Program-made: the position numbers and the translations under genes
Shown here: positions 20,912-32,660 of the stretch, piece by piece
How the letters are laid out: every line of letters begins with the position of its first letter
Numbering within the stretch: the first letter of the stretch is position 1
The notes under the pieces: generated by a model
What the model was told of the DNA's origin: nothing
What the model saw: only the letters and a program-made list of their open reading frames with translations
Database searches by the model: none
Source of the DNA: Isoetes taiwanensis
Taxonomy: Eukaryota > Streptophyta > Lycopodiopsida > Isoetales > Isoetaceae
Assembly: GCA_021234155.1 (NCBI GenBank)
Contig: JAJEKV010000039.1
Span: forward strand, 5,004,745 to 5,068,744
Length of the DNA: 64,000 nt
Direction: 5' to 3'

Positions 20912-21832
20912 ATGATGGCGATAAAACAATTTGGAGAGTTCTTTGACATGACAAATCTTGGAGAGTTACACTACTTCTTGGGCATTGAAGTGCAGAAGGC
21001 TGCCAATGGAATCTTTATCTGTCAGAAGAAGTATGCAGCAGATTTACTACGGAAATTCCATATGGCGACCGCTAAACCAGCTTCTACACCAATGGAGGTT
21101 GGCATTAAACTTTCTGCTCATGAGAAAGGTGCAAAATCATTTGATGCAACACTCTACAGGGCATTAGTAGGAAGCTTGAACTATCTCACTGTGACCAGAC
21201 CTGATATATCATTTGCGGTAGGAGTATTGAGTAGATTTTTGGCTAATCCTACTCAAACACATTGGATTGCTGCTAAGAGAGTGCTGAGATACATCAAGGG
21301 AACACATGATTTTGGTATCTTGTATGAATCAAATAGTCAGCTTGATGTAGTTGGATACACAGACTCTGATATGGCTGGTTGTGTGGACACGAGAAGATCC
21401 ACAAGTGGTTATGCATTCTCAATTGGAAATGGTGCTGTAACTTGGAAAAGTAAGAGACAAAGCACCGTTGCAATTAGCACTGCTGAAGCAGAATATAAAG
21501 CTTGTAGCATTGCAGCATGTGAATCCGTTTGGATTCAAAAATTCATGGAAGAAATTGGGATTCACAACAGCAGACCCACTTGCATATTCACTGATAATAT
21601 GAGCAGCATACGCATTGCAAACAATCCTGTTTTCCATGGCAAAACTAAGCACATTGAGACTACCTATCATTTTGTACGAGAAAAAGTTGAGAATGGAGAA
21701 ATTGATATCCAATACTGCAGGTCAGAAGATCAGATTGCAGATATTTTCACAAAACCATTAGGAAAAGCCAAGTTTGAAGATTTCAGGTTGGCTCTTGGCG
21801 TGAGGAAAGAGGAGTCTGGAATATCACATTAA
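20912..21832 (+). pseudogene. Copia RT C-terminus and RNase H
   Basis: Starts in the region that normally follows the RT catalytic YVDD box (FDMTNLGELHYFLGIEVQ). It continues through the connection (ALVGSLNYLTVTRPDISFAV) to RNase H, with YTDSDMAGCVDTRRSTSGYA, AISTAEAEYKA, CIFTDNMSSI and the end DIFTKPLGKAKFE. RNase H degrades the RNA of RNA-DNA hybrids. The preceding roughly 180 residues of RT, including the catalytic aspartates, are absent: only a few bases separate this frame from 'KWVYKLKYD'. The 306-codon frame itself is clean. Confidence 0.92.
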
Positions 21833-21839
21833 GGGGGAG
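21831..21839 (+). other. Polypurine tract
   Basis: AAGGGGGAG lies immediately before the TGTTAG start of the 3' LTR, the expected primer position for plus-strand synthesis. Confidence 0.85.
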
Positions 21840-22123
21840 TGTTAGAATAGTATAATGTGATATATATTGGACATGTTAAGTCATTGTAACTTAATGTTGT
21901 AACTTAACGTTGTACCCCATGGTGCATTTTATATTAGCCCTTGGGTCCCCCTATTCTTTACCTTTTTCCCTATTTGCCACCCAACATGAGGACGTGGCAC
22001 ATATATATGTACACCTTATGAGTTAGGGTAATACATAAGTTTCTTGCTCCTCCTTTGTTACTTGGTGCGTCTCCTCTTCTCTCCATAGTGTTTTGGTGTT
22101 CAGATCATCTTCTCCACTCAACA
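21840..22123 (+). repeat. 3' LTR of the copia element (284 bp)
   Basis: Begins TGTTAGAATAG and ends CTCCACTCAACA (TG...CA). It contains a TATATATGTAC stretch near 22001-22012 as a possible TATA region. The last 101 bp match the 5' LTR remnant. Confidence 0.9.
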
Positions 22124-23640
22124 CTTTCGGATTATGAATGCTCCATAAACCAAACATCCCTGATGATGGTTATGCATACATGATCGCATGCATGTATAAT
22201 CATTAACATTCAAATCCTATGGTCTTGCAGAAGATTTCACACCCTAGTATCATTAACTGGAGTAGAAGGATGGAGGGAAACAGACATGCCAAGTGCTTTC
22301 ATCATTTCAACAGTACAATGGGATTGAGCTTCATGGTGCGGGAACCTAATGGAATCAAATTATGGCAAAGGGGAGGATATTTAGTCCGTAGCTTGTGAAA
22401 AGAACAAAGCAAATGATGTTCTAGTACCTGGATGGGAGAATACCTGCACGGATTCTATGTGCATAGAGCTCCACAACAGATTAGAATGTCTAGCATTTAT
22501 CTGGAGTTGTTCTCTACCCATCACTCATGGGAAGCTGCAAAAACGAAATGGCATCCTGAATCAAAAGTGTGGCATGATACTAAAATAGCATCGCTGCAAA
22601 ATGAAATGGTGCGATTTCTGGAGAAATAATTAATGTATTCCAAAGTTTGAATGGCAAATTAGACTGAATGCAGTACAGAACATCAAGATTCTAGAAGTAG
22701 GTTGGAGTACAAATTCAAATTTGCTCCATAGAATTTTGATCTATTCCATTACCTTAAAATTTCTCTTACATGAACCTGCAAGACTAACAAAAAGCTTGGA
22801 TCATTTATTTGAATGTCAAAAACATTGAACATGGTTAAGAACTTTGCCAGCTTATGTGTTATGGAGAGAGTGAAGAACAAAACTCAATTATTAGAGGGCT
22901 TTCTTCTCATAACTACTGAGCTTATGAGAAAGAATGACAACAGAATGTGCATTTGATAGTGATGAAGGGTGAGGTTTTTAATGAAGAAGTCCTTAACGAG
23001 AAACCATACAAACCGTTACCAAGCTGGGGACAATGGACTGATGTTAGAAGAAAGGAAGGTCAAACAATATAGTTGGTAAAACAACAAGAGGATAGCGACA
23101 GAGAGAACGAGGATGGATGTAAAACTCAAGCATGTCATCAGTTCAAAGAAAAGAGCTTTCAAAAATAATTTGCATTGCTACAACATTAACTTTTAGCAAC
23201 CCTAAAAGCCACGCCTTCTAATTAGCTAATTTTCTTGAGTTCGTGGCTTACTGCGTCTAGGAGCAGGGGCCAACCATTCAAGCCACAAATACAATCAATT
23301 TATTGACGTTAAGAATTGACCAAGTACTTCCAATCTGCCTATACTTTTAAAACCTCAGCTTATCAGGATCAAGCATCCCAACGAAATTGAAAGACCAGGA
23401 ACTAGCCTTTATCAACAACAATGCTCCAGACCTGTCTTCTGAACTTGGAATCCTTTCTTCCTTGTCCGGAGCAAGTTTGATGAGATCACTGAATACAGTT
23501 ACGAAAAATAAAAAACATAAGAATCTGAAATTTTTCAACAAGCATCTTTACTTGAAACAAGTACATGTGGATTACACTGAATGAATTACAGTAATTGTCT
23601 TTCAATTAAAAATCGATTTCATTGCTTGATGTGTAGGCAT
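22124..23640. other. Intergenic, no recognised gene
   Basis: Short frames only, none with a motif I recognise. Confidence 0.4.
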
Positions 23641-24610
23641 TGTGTTTATACAAAAGATTCTACAGTTTGTTGAATCCAACATCCTCGAAAAATAAGGCTG
23701 ATGCTAAACATGACGGTTTACCTGAACCTGCTATCGACATGTGTTGGGGGGGGTGTATAAGGAACTCGTCCCCAAATGGTGTGTTAGGCAAGATACCCAA
23801 GCATGCCAACACCTTCTTCTTGTGTTTCTTGAGTTGATCCAAACTTCGTCATCGAGTGGACCCAGTAGTCTTTACCTGACCTAAACAGGAAGACATTCAA
23901 ACGGAAATAAAGTTCTGTTGAATCCCACCTCTTCAACGATACAAGCAAACTCTGCAGGTTTCTTGAACCTGCTACCTTCACATGGAGGATCCAGATTTAT
24001 AAATAATGTCCTGGATAAGATACGTTCTTCCTGTGTCCTCTGAGGTGAGAGGTATCTGAACTTGCACTTTGTCATTGCCAGTAGACTTCAATTGGTCTGA
24101 ACCTGTCGCCATCGTAGATCCAGATTTAGAAAAGTTGTACTGGATAAGATACCAAAGTACGACTGCATTTTCTTCACGTGTCCCTTGGAAGTAAGAGGAA
24201 ACTGACTCCTCGCTTTGTCATTGCTGATAGCCTTCAATATGAATGGGAGTGAAGTCCTGTTGAATTCCACTTCTTCAACGATGCAGATAAACTCCATTGG
24301 TTCCTTGAACCTACTATCAGCATGTGGTGGATCCGGTTTATCAATGGTGTACCGGGTAAGATACACAAGTATATCTGCAGCTTCTTCATGTATTTCTAGA
24401 AGTAGGAACCCCCAAATTTTGACATTGATTGAATCCATCGACTTTACCATGATCTCTAATATAACTGGAATTCACCTGTTCAATGGCGCAGGTTGATTTT
24501 GCAGGTTCCTTAAACCTGCCCCGTCAGCATGTGAAGGTACGTCCCCACCTATGTGTATCTTGAGGTAAGAGGAAATTGAACCCCTAACTTTGTGACCGTG
24601 GTGTTCAATG
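23641..24610. repeat. Degenerate tandem repeat, about five copies
   Basis: A unit of roughly 150-300 bp recurs with heavy divergence. It contains 'GTTGAATyCCACyTCTTCAACGAT', 'TTCCTTGAACCTGCTAyC', 'CATGTGGnGGATCC' and 'GGATAAGATAC'. Clear copies start near 23650, 23920, 24100, 24260 and 24470. On the minus strand two copies give similar peptides (SRFKEPMEFICIVEEVEFNR and SRFKKPAEFACIVEEVGFNR), so the unit may once have been coding. It lies downstream (3') of the kinase gene on the same strand. Confidence 0.6.
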
Positions 24611-24614
24611 CAGG

Positions 24615-25738
24615 TCAGCAAACAAGTGCAGATGCCTTGACCGCTTGCCAAGTTCCATTTAACATTTGAAATTTGATGCGTTTAGGAACAGGTTCCTTCT
24701 TTTGTCTGTCATCTTGTGTCTTTCTTTGTCGCTTTCTAGATTCTGCACTCTTCTTACTTTCTGATGTTACATGGCAAGCTGGCTTACTGGTAACATGCCA
24801 CTCTCCGTTCACCCTTTGGAGCTTGATCTTACTTTTATAACCCTTTTTGTTGCATGATCTATCCTGCACTACAGGTGTTATTCTATTCGTTGAGTGTCTA
24901 ATCACCCAAGGATGAGAAACAATCTGCTCACATGTCAGTCTCTTCTGTGGTTGCTCCTGCATCATTGCTAAAACAAGACATTTTGCTTCCTCTGATACAT
25001 GTGAAGGCCACTTCAAACATGAAGCAGCCAAGTCTTCGCCATTTCTAAGCCTGCAAACAATGTCTTCACTTTCCAGGTCATCAAATGCAAGCATACCAGT
25101 AATAAGTGCTTCATAAAGGATAATTCCCAACCCCCAAATATCAACCTCCTTAGAGTAGCTCCCTTGTAGAATTTCTGGTGCATAATACCTTTTAGTTCCA
25201 ACTTCTTCAGAGAAGAAAGGAGGATAAGGATCAACAAAACAAACAGAAAGACCAAAATCTGCTACCTTTACATCATAGGGTTCCCCACCTAGATTGATAA
25301 GGACATTGCCAGGTTTCAAATCCCTGTGCACCACACCACTGGCATGGAGATCCTGCACAGTTCTGGCAAGAGATTTAATCAGAAGTGCAGATTCTTTCTC
25401 TGAATTATTTCCTTTATTTTGAATCCAATCGTACAAGCTACACTCACACAGTTGCATAATCAAATGCCAAAAATCATTGTCTATGATTACCTCCTTGAGG
25501 GACACGACTCCGGGATGGCCGTCTAGCTTACGCATGACCTCCACCTCCAGACGCAGGTCCTCAAGCTTGGACATCCGCTCCACATCACCTTCGCCCTTTG
25601 CAATGCTTTTGCAAGCAAAAATCTCCACATTGCCGGATTTACTGCGGCACTGAAAAACCATAGCTTGCACCCCTTCACCAATTCATACCGCTCCAGAAGC
25701 TTAGAAAATTTCTCAGAATACAGGCAATCCATGTCCAT
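24615..25738 (-). pseudogene. Ser/Thr protein kinase (CDPK/PEPKR2-like), frame-disrupted N-terminus
   Basis: The minus-strand main frame is 351 codons. The kinase domain is complete from the glycine loop: Lys in FACKSIAK (about residue 21), VVHRDLKPGNVL (HRD 115-117), VADFGLS (DFG 138-140), YYAPEIL (APE 164-166) and a subdomain XI Arg in PQKRLTCEQIVSHPW. It resembles calcium-dependent/PEP-carboxylase-kinase-related plant kinases, without EF hands. The C-terminal tail holds two related motifs, LQRVNGEWHV and FQMLNGTWQA, after basic stretches. The natural start (MDMDCLYSEKFSKLLERYEL, from 25738) lies in a different frame from the glycine loop (GEGVQAMVF); the two meet at 25670-25690, as expected from loss of one base. 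There are no introns. It may be a processed or recently inactivated gene, or the indel may be a sequencing error. Confidence 0.8.
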
Positions 25739-27480
25739 TGCTCACTATCGCAGGTTCACAACATGGAGGCAGAAAAAGAAACGACGATTTTAAAATTGAT
25801 CTGAGACTTTTTTTTTATACGGTCGTATAAAGACGCCTAAAATCCTTTTGGCGTGCCCTAAAAAAAAGGGCCTTTAGCAAAAGGTCCTTTGTCAGGCTGA
25901 TGTGGCGCAATCCCACCGTGATTCCATCCCGTGGAACAACGAACGGTCAGGATTGTGCCATGGCTCGTAACAAAGGGTAACTTTATTTTCACCCGCAAAG
26001 ATGGATACATTACAAGCTCACGAGGATTAACATATTGTAAAGAAGACTTGGTTGAAATTACTAGGATATTACACCATTTTTATGGGGAGTAAAAGTTTCT
26101 CTGCCTTTGCAGAGCGGCGCCGCTAACTCCCCTGTTTGGGTTTGGCCACTGCCGGAAGCATCCCATGTCTGATTCGATCTTACATAAGTCCTGGCAATCT
26201 GCTGCTCTGATCCGTTGATCGAGATGCTGCCGCGATCTTGAGAACTGCCGCGATCCAGATGTTCCCACCCGTTCCAGTAGGAAAGAACGAGGGACAAGGG
26301 ATGATCTGCAGTGTATGTATCAAGGGATGATCTGCCAGGCTCAAGGGATGATCTGCAGGGCCAATACAGGACTGTGTTTATATGATAATGGCGCCGTTTG
26401 ATGCTGGAGATGTGGGCATTTTGAAATCTTTTGCACAAATCTTATGAAACGATCGCAAAGCAGTGAACTGATAATAGCTTTATAGAGCATCACGACCATG
26501 CCATAGCCACCGCCAGAGCCACCGTAATTTCAACCAAAGTCTTCTTTACGTTTTAGAAAATTTGTTTTAAAAACTTTACGGCCTGTAAAGGAAACAAACC
26601 CAAAGAAGGAAGCTCTGCTAAACAGACTTGAGAAGGAAACTATGGCAACTCCGGCAGTGTAACCTGAAGCCTGAAAGAGGCTATGGCAACTCCCACAAGA
26701 CTTACCATCGCTGAAACCTGAAGCATCATCCGCCAAGACTGCAACCTGAAGCATCGCTCACCATCATTGCCTTTCCTTGATGCTATGGAAATGTGAAGAA
26801 GTCGTGGATTCTGGTGTGAGCAGGGCAAGCTAGCTACTGCCAGCAGCGACTCCATCTCAAAATATTATGCAAACTCTGGAGCATTCTAGAGCTGAAACGC
26901 CTATAGCAAACTCTGTTCAAACGCATGTGGCAAACCCTGTTCTGGAGCTCAAACGCCTGCGGCAAACTCTGTTCGTGGAATCAATTCTATGTTCATATAG
27001 AAGACAGTGTACCATTAGCTAAACTGGGAACATTATTTGGCAAGCAATCTTATTAGAATGGATATTGGCTTATTTGAATCTCTCTCTATGTAGTAAATGC
27101 TCAAAATTTTGAAGGTGCAACCTCAAGATACTCTTTTTTCTTCAACCTTTTATGTGTAGATTGCACTTGTTATAGTCTTACTTCATGTCTTAGGTATAAA
27201 TATAGTGTTTCTTCTGCAGAATTATCATTGGCACCAAGAGTATATGCAGAGCTCCTGTGTTTTTAGGGGGAAATATGTATTGTCAATTAATAATCATTCC
27301 ATTTTCAAATATTTTCATGCCTGATTTGGATCTCTCATGCATAAACTGCTGTTCTTTTATGTCTAGATATGATGGCCAAAGGGCTTAGATCCATCTCTTG
27401 CCTGATATATCAAAATATTTGCCCTAAGCTATGAAGATGTGATATCAAGATTTCATATGACGCCAACTAACACCAAAATT
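25739..27480. other. Intergenic, low-level repetition
   Basis: No supported gene. At 25843-25896 there is a hairpin-like segment (AAAATCCTTTTGGCGTGCCC followed by AAGGGCCTTTAGCAAAAGG). At 25912-25940 GTGATTCCATCCCGTGGAA matches the terminal repeat family of the element at 33.8-36.0 kb. Around 26880-26980 a phrase like 'AAACGCCTGCGGCAAACTCTGTTC' recurs three times. Diverged 'CTGAAGC' repeats lie at 26670-26760. Confidence 0.4.
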
Positions 27481-28575
27481 TTTGGCCCTCCTGGATTTAC
27501 TATTCCCACACAGGTGCCTTGCTCGCAGGCCCTGTCGATCCTTATGCACCACCACTTTACACCCAGGTTTCTGTGCCTCATATTCATTATGTTTCTGGCA
27601 ATCCTGTTGTCACTCAAGTGACCTCCAAGGCTCTCCATCTCAAACTTCCATATCCTATTTTTGGCAATGCTAAAGGCAAGCCCATTCTGGAGCAAAGTGC
27701 TCAGGCACACATGGAGTAATTCGAAGCTCTCATTATTTTAAACGGGTACTCTCAGACCCAAATCAAGTTTCATATTTTCTCCACCACGCTCCATGGTGCC
27801 CCACATCAATGGCTCATGGCCAATAAAAGTCATTGGAAACAATGCTGGCAAGAAATGAAAGTGACCTTTTTGTCTCATCTTGGTACCATCAATGATGATC
27901 AACAACTCCTCAAGCAGCTCAATGATCTCCGATAGCAATCTTCTGAATCAACATGAGACTTTGCTAATCGTCTGCATATCTTGGTCAGCAAGCTCAAGGA
28001 GTATCCCACGCAAAGTCAAAATTTGGTCAGATTTCTGCAAGGACTACCTTTCACTACTCGTCTGATGACTGAATACTTGCGTCCCGCTATTCTTTGGATC
28101 AAGCCATTGAGCTGGTTAATCACTCAGTCAATGTGTCCATATGAGTTGTTCCCTTCACGAATCTACCTTTCATACCTCCCGCCATGGTTCCACAGACCAC
28201 GGTCCAACCTCATCAATCCAATCCACCACAGAGAAGTCAAATCTGGTGCCTTATTTGTAAGTATTAGGGCCATCTAGCAAATGAATGAAAATCTACAAAT
28301 GATCCACCTCATTGCAAGCATTGCAATATGTGCAATCATCCTACAGAAGAATGCATGCGTTCTGATCCCACGCCTTTCCGATAGAAGATGGTCTTTCAAG
28401 TTCAGACCACACCTCAACAATATCAACAGCCTCAGCACTACCCCTTTCTTATCTGTGCACTTCTCGGCAGTCTTCAGCTTGCTCTTGAAGGCGCCAGTCG
28501 TGATGTTGCAGAAAGGGAGGGTTTACTTGATTTTGCCAGCCAAGAACTCCCTGTTCTGAATCTGGCGCAACTTTG
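27480..28575 (+). pseudogene. Decayed retrotransposon gag with double zinc knuckle
   Basis: Broken plus-strand frames carry a capsid-like stretch: AHME, stop, FEALIILNGYSQTQIKFHIF, then HGAPHQWLMANKSHW and FLSHLGTINDDQQLLKQLND, and further FANRLHILVSKLKEYPTQS. This is the pattern of Ty3/copia-type gag proteins. At 28246-28360 two Cys/His clusters (WCLICKYXGHLANEC and PPHCKHCNMCNHPTEEC) act as zinc knuckles. Several stops and shifts show it is dead. No RT or integrase is found with it. Confidence 0.6.
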
Positions 28576-28591
28576 ATAATTTGTTGCTGGT

Positions 28592-29377
28592 TTGGTGAAG
28601 ACTGGGGCTGGGTACCAGACGACAGTTGATTATACCAGGACTACCCTCAATCAAAGTCTTTTGGCCCAGGTATTTCAATTATCCAGACAGACTCCTTCTT
28701 TGAATCGCGCCGCTTTGCAAGATCATGATGTTACGGTGTATGGTGACGTTCCATATGCGGCCACAACCCATAAGCTCACGACTATTGCCAAGCCTCATGA
28801 AGGTTTTGTTAAGTCTTTGTGGCAAAAATTTTATGGATATTCTGTCAAGAACACCTGCACCAACAACCATTTCTTTCATACAACCATTGTGGGTATTCAT
28901 TCAAGTAGATTTGTTGATTGGCCACAAATCTTGTTTCAATGCCTTCTATGGGAAGTGGACCGCCTTCGCCAAGCTCCAGGCTCAGGCCTTGATTTAGCTA
29001 TGGGGTCACACTTCTAGGCTATTATTCAATTATGCCTTCCAGAGCCCAATCGGATCTTCACTAGGCCCTTGGATGTCACCTCACAGGCTTCCAGCCGGAC
29101 ACATTCGGTCATTCGTCCTATCAGAGAACTTCAAGAGGAGACCTCTCGACCCCATACTGCTCAGATGGAGGCCATGCCTTCTCCTCGACAACAAGATCAG
29201 ACTGATGCTAGACCCTCTTCTTTGAAGGTCATTCTTGTTTCCACTTACTCTCTGCATGCTGATGTGTCCATATCAAAACCTACATCCCAAGCTTCCATGC
29301 CCATTGTTGAACATCCTATTCTGGCGGTTATTCAGCCTACCTTACCTGAACCATCACGACAGGCACTATATGAGTGA
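28592..29377 (+). pseudogene. Unrecognised ORFs following the gag relic
   Basis: A 141-codon frame (28592-29017) is followed in another frame by 29069-29377, rich in Pro, Ser, Gln and Thr. The first contains KPHEGFVKSLWQKFYGY and FVDWPQILFQCLLWEVDRLR, which I do not recognise. Its position behind zinc knuckles suggests it belongs to the same retroelement. Confidence 0.3.
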
Positions 29378-29689
29378 CACATGTCGTCGTGTCGGGGATA
29401 CGTTTGGCATCTTCTCTTCTAATTGTGGGTAGAAATACTTGACGAAGCCATCACCTAGTTGTTGAATGAGCATAGGCATAACCCATTACTGCAGTGCCTT
29501 TCTAAAGTGTATCTCCATCTAGCACATATGTTATAAGCATCACTATACGTCATAGGGGGATTATAGTCGTCGAGACGTTGTCTGCTCAGTTGGCTCATTG
29601 ATGTCGGTTGTCCCAAAGAATTCCTCGATGTCAGTTCCTGAAGATGTCAAGCCATTCCTCTTTCTATTGTTGAGGACACTCGTGTCATA

Positions 29690-31945
29690 AGGTTGTCAAG
29701 TGTTGCTGCTGCCACAGGAGGTAGAGTTGTAACCCGAAGATGTCATCGTGCATAAACTAGATGGTGTAGTGCTAATGATCTTGACATGATCGATGTTGTC
29801 TCTTATCCTAACATTGTGTTGGACGAGCGGTCTTCTACTTGAGGCCGCTTCCCGAAGTGTTTGGAGTCGAAGCTTTGCTTGCACTCTGGTCATTTCTCCC
29901 TCATACTTGCTCTTCCATTCGAAAACTTGACCTTGGGCTATAGCCGTGCTTCTTTGTTTCATCCTTTGGCAGTCAAAGTGATGGAGACTCTTGATCTAAA
30001 CGTTAAACCTCTAAAAGATGACTCTAAACTCGTGTTTCTACACTATATGTGTGGGCACCCGAGATATACAATAGGCATATACACACTTACATTGGGATTT
30101 CAATTCATCCACTTTTCTAATTTATATAGAGGATATGCTTAATATTTATACTCCTTTAGGATTTCCCCTCCTCTTATCGCGTTTGATTCTTCACTTTTGC
30201 TGTATAATCCTCATTTTGGTTGACTCCGGGTTGAGGTGCTGCTACTATATAGTTGACCTTCATGTCTGATCTGAGCTCATCGTTCCAAGTTGCAAAGAAC
30301 ATTCCTCAATGTGAACCCTTGAGTGGAAAATGTTTCTCCTTAATGTATTTACATGTCATGTGGAGTGTGGTGATCGCTTGGCGTCCCTATATGCGGTGTG
30401 TTGTTGCAAGGTCGGAGATGTGCTGTGCCATTGATCGCTTGAGTAGGATCACCTGGTTGTTGCAGTCGAGCATTCTGGCATGCCTTCGAATCTATGAGAT
30501 GGAAATCGGTAAATAGACGGTTCTCCACAGGTCATTTCTCCACAGGTTGAATTTGTGAGCGTGACTTCTGTTGCTTAGACCTTATCGTTGCGAGATGCCT
30601 CCCTAGTGCCTGAAAGTGTGGTCATCTCTATTGCACATATCATCGCTCCACTGGGTTGCCTTTGAGTGGTTTGTGGTTTTTGGCTATGTTGGCTCCTCCA
30701 TCCTTTGGGTCGGGTCCACTCGAGTCTCGAGCTACTTGGCTAAAGCACTAAAGTCGTTCTTCCTTGGGTTTCCGGGCGTTTTTGGATCCAGAACTCTTGT
30801 TCGAACTGACTATCCTCCTCCTTGAGCGGCCCCTGGTGCTGATAATGGCCTCCCCTGATATGTATCTCTTCTCTTTCCTCCATCATGATCCCCTATTTTT
30901 GAAATCGATGAAGTCATTACCGTCTTCCTACTGGTGCAAGGGATCTGGGAGCTCGTCATGGCTGGACTTGTGTTTTGTAGTTGTCTAGATTTGTTGCACC
31001 TTTTATTAACGTTGCTTGACATCCACTTGAGCTGCTAGACTACGTGATCGTGGTGGTCTTTCCTCCGGTTTCTATGTGCTCCTATGTCGCTATGAATTAA
31101 CGTTTCGATAGAAGACTATACTCTTTAATGCTAACTCGTGATGCTAATCTAGGCTTTCCCATTCAACATACTCCTGCACCTGTATGTTTCTGCCTTGCAT
31201 TCTTCCATTTGAACTCATGTGCGTCGAGTCAGTGAAGGGGTCGAGATCTTCTTTCTGATGTGAGCTCGTGGATGTGGCAGTCGAGTGCTTGATAGTATAG
31301 AAGATTCTTGATGCATCTGATTAACATATGTCTTCCATTCGATGAAGATTGCTGATAGGCCAGTGCTGCCCTGTACTACTCGTTTTGATTGTAGATCGTA
31401 TTTGCCATTGTGCTTCGCTCTCTTGGGTCTGCCTTTCACTCTCCTCCCTTCATTTGTCAATATGTCGCCTGGGTCTTCAATGTCTTCAAGAAGTTGTGCC
31501 TCTTGCTCTTCTGTGGCTCTAGCCTCGTACTCCAAAAGCAAATGCTCGTATATCCTAGAGTCTAAGGGATCAAGTCAAATGGATAGTTGAAAGGCCCACC
31601 TACAACATTATGGGCTCTATACGCAAACAAGATGGCTCGGGCAGTATTAATAGGGACATACTTATATCCTTCAAGTCTATGGACATTAGAACATGTGGTC
31701 TGGCATGAATTGAGCATTGTTTCGCAAAGTCTTCATGACATTGGGATATACTCTGAGATCCTAGCAAAGGTTGGTTTTGGGGGGTTCCAATATTCTACAC
31801 ATGGAGTCACTTGGGCATCTCTAGACTCTAGCTCCCTTCTAGATATCCTGGCAATAGGAAGTGTCAATGTGGAAGCTAAGTCAAATTTTATCGGAAAGAC
31901 AATAGAGTCAGGTCAAGGTTTACACCTCTGGCATGAGAAGAGGTG
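29690..31945 (-). pseudogene. Coding-like debris, unclassified
   Basis: Several minus-strand frames lie in order: 31215-31541 (EARATEEQEAQLLEDIEDPG, then a basic GRPKRAKHNGKYDLQSKR), 30810-31022 and 29696-29962 (EWKSKYEGEMTRVQAKLRLQ). They are charged and could be the N-terminal part of a transposon protein in several frames. I find no diagnostic domain and cannot name it. The plus strand has competing frames of similar length. Confidence 0.25.
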
Positions 31946-32281
31946 ATGTATCAACACTTGAGCTTGTTTTGCTATGCTGATAACAAAGCAATATTCTTGA
32001 GCACTTATATCTAGGAGTAAGGCATCAACTTTGAGCTGAGAGGACTTGCAAAGTCCTAATGCGGTATTGCTTCTATTTATAAACAAACCCTAGTTTGGAA
32101 ACAAAATTTAGGGTTTGAGCAATTTTGGTCATTTTGAGGTGGAGTACAACATCTCTAGCCTAATTTGAGATCATAAATGGGTTCTAGATTGGTCCTACTG
32201 CAACAAATTTCAGGCGATTTGGAGCTGTCTAGCTCAAATTGTGAAGGTTCAAAATTTTGACTACTCATACAGTGCGCTAGA

Positions 32282-32660
32282 CACTACAAGAGAATGACTA
32301 TTATTTGTCAGAAAAATTGTCAGGCTGTCTAGAGAGATTTTTCCCTGACGTTTATACTCACGAGTATATTGATGATTGTCTTTCTGACGCTTTTCTTGAC
32401 AATAGTACGTCAGATATTTCGTCAGATTAATTGTCAAAAATATACGTCAAGCTATGCGTCATATAAATCGTCAGATGTTTCATCAAATCTTGTGTCAGAT
32501 TTATCGTCAGAACAAGCGCCAAAAATTTCATCAGATTTTTCGTCAGATTTTTCGTCAGAAAATGCGTCCGAAAACTCATCAGGTTTTTCGTCAGATTTGT
32601 GTCAGATATATTGTCAAAAAATGCGTCAGATTATTCGTCAGAAGATAGTATTATTACAAT
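32282..32660 (+). mobile_element. One terminus of a CACTA (En/Spm) transposon
   Basis: CACTACAAGAGAATGAC at 32282 is a classic CACTA terminal inverted repeat (consensus CACTACAAGAAAA). It is followed by about 350 bp of densely packed subterminal motifs (TCGTCAGAT, GCGTCAG, TTGTCAGA and the reverse TCTGACG), the transposase-binding repeats of this superfamily. The opposite end (CTTGTAGTG) was not found in the window, so this is a truncated end. Confidence 0.8.

Larger units (their letters stand above)
18315..22123 (+). mobile_element. Rearranged Ty1/copia retrotransposon
   Basis: The element has a truncated 5' LTR end, a tRNA-Met primer-binding site, a gag-protease block on the opposite strand, integrase, RT/RNase H remnant, polypurine tract and a 3' LTR. 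The last 101 bp of the 5' LTR (18315-18415) are nearly identical to 22023-22123. Two large rearrangements make it non-autonomous: inversion of about 1 kb behind the primer-binding site and loss of the RT catalytic core. Confidence 0.9.
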
